From Bin80 sp965208025 (GTDB lineage: Bacteria > Bacteroidota > Rhodothermia > Rhodothermales > Bin80), in the NCBI GenBank assembly GCA_965208025.1, contig OZ242302.1, forward strand, positions 2,914,001 to 2,978,000: a stretch of 64,000 bases of DNA, given 5' to 3'. Shown here in pieces: positions 63,577 through 64,000 of this stretch. Position numbers and translations under genes: made by a program. A model generated the notes under the pieces. It did no database searches, was not told the DNA's origin, and was given only the letters and a program-made list of their open reading frames with translations. How positions within the stretch are numbered: the stretch's first letter is position 1; each line of letters starts with the position of its first letter.

Positions 63577-64000
63577 TGAAGAGTATCTGGGGATACCCAA
63601 AAGAACGGCTCATACTCTAATTTCGCGGTGGAGAGAAAAAGGTGTTCTACCACGATTTCGATCAGGTCATATGCGACGCTCTGTTCTAACGGAAGATTAT
63701 TCACCACCAGTTGAGATACAAGATGCCAACGCCACATTTGCATTACTTTTGACTGCTGATCAATTTCCTGCAAATCCGTTTTCTTTGTCTGCACCGCTTA
63801 CCGGTGGTCATGACTTATCACTGAGTACAAAGATCCGTACAAATGCCCTACGGGCAATTGTTGAAGCCTGTCTCTGGCGTGAGCCAATCACTCTAATCTA
63901 TCTCTCTAAAAAACATAAACAGGAAATGGTTTTCTCCCCATCTGCTCTGGTTATGTGCTCGCGGGAGATATCATTTCAGAGGATGCAGGGCAAATGGAAG
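63577..64000 (+). CDS. Partial WYL-type regulator, 5' end truncated by IS copy 2
   Basis: The frame EEYLGIPKRTAHTLISRWREKGVLPRFRSGH (winged-helix-like) continues without stop to the window edge through ALRAIVEACLWREPITLIYLSKKHKQEMVFSPSALV, which fits the start of a WYL domain. WYL proteins are often regulators of defence systems (BrxR/CapW type). The frame has no start codon at the IS junction (stop about five codons upstream), so its beginning is lost. The identification is moderate because only part is seen. Confidence 0.5.

Noticed and set aside
1..64000. tRNA, rRNA or riboswitch genes
   Set aside because: No cloverleaf-like or known riboswitch sequence was recognised by eye; a covariance-model search would be needed to exclude them.

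Overview
The window looks like an accessory, repeatedly rearranged stretch of a bacterial chromosome. Core metabolic genes lie at about 54.4-60.9 kb. Genes generally lack recognisable Shine-Dalgarno sites (aroB, htrA and fumC start after A/T-rich leaders). There are sulfatases with lipoprotein or Sec signals, a Tat-exported Gfo/Idh/MocA oxidoreductase and a leucine-rich-repeat surface protein. Together these suggest a Bacteroidota/Rhodothermota-like (FCB-group) organism of moderate GC that uses sulfated polysaccharides. This assignment is an inference; no rRNA or tRNA gene was recognised.

Layout. 1-0.7 kb: N-terminal part of an LRR protein (minus). 0.76-3.38 kb: complete IS21-family element. 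4.2 kb: small ribbon-helix-helix protein. 4.6-13.7 kb: a tight minus-strand operon of an Eco57I-type methyltransferase, an XRE/ImmA-IrrE protease, a DUF4411 PIN-like protein and a PLD-nuclease/SNF2 helicase (the last gene is frameshifted). 14.2-19.0 kb: a Fic module, a VOC protein, a DUF262/DUF1524 (GmrSD-like) protein and a HicB/HicA-like pair. 19.8-23.1 kb: HAD phosphatase, aminotransferase, sulfatase. 23.3-24.8 kb: ISL3-family element. 25.1-30.8 kb: a giant DUF4011/SF1 helicase/Vsr-like nuclease whose C-terminal DUF3320 domain is cut off by two in-frame stops. 31.1-35.0 kb: a three-gene overlapping operon of a UvrD-like helicase, a DarT-like ADP-ribosyltransferase and an ADP-ribosylglycohydrolase fused to a VOC domain. 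This is the most attractive candidate for an incompletely described defence or toxin-antitoxin system.

35.6-48.3 kb is a mobile-element graveyard. An IS1634-like element with a 7-bp target duplication splits a small HNH-type gene. Two broken copies of a second IS21 element lie here, one of them split by a DDE-transposase IS with a 4-bp duplication. Solo IS ends and tandem repeats are scattered through it. Cargo between the wrecks comprises an aspartic protease with an internal stop, a ClpP/SppA-fold (SDH-type) protease with a small partner gene, and a DUF4143 ATPase. 48.9-54.2 kb: Gfo/Idh/MocA oxidoreductase, HipBA, and a second SDH-type protease plus small partner. 54.4-60.9 kb: sulfatase, aroB, htrA/degQ, fumC, panC. 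61.0-61.25 kb: a short CRISPR-like array without cas genes. 61.25-64 kb: a second, inverted IS1634-like copy that joins the tail of a Panacea-type gene to a WYL-type regulator running off the window.

Biologically, most non-mobile genes between 4 and 54 kb are defence or toxin-antitoxin modules (restriction-like operon, GmrSD-like, Hhe-like helicase, DarT-like, Fic, HicAB, HipBA, Panacea remnant, orphan CRISPR). This makes the window a defence island, and several members are decaying through nonsense, frameshift or IS insertion.
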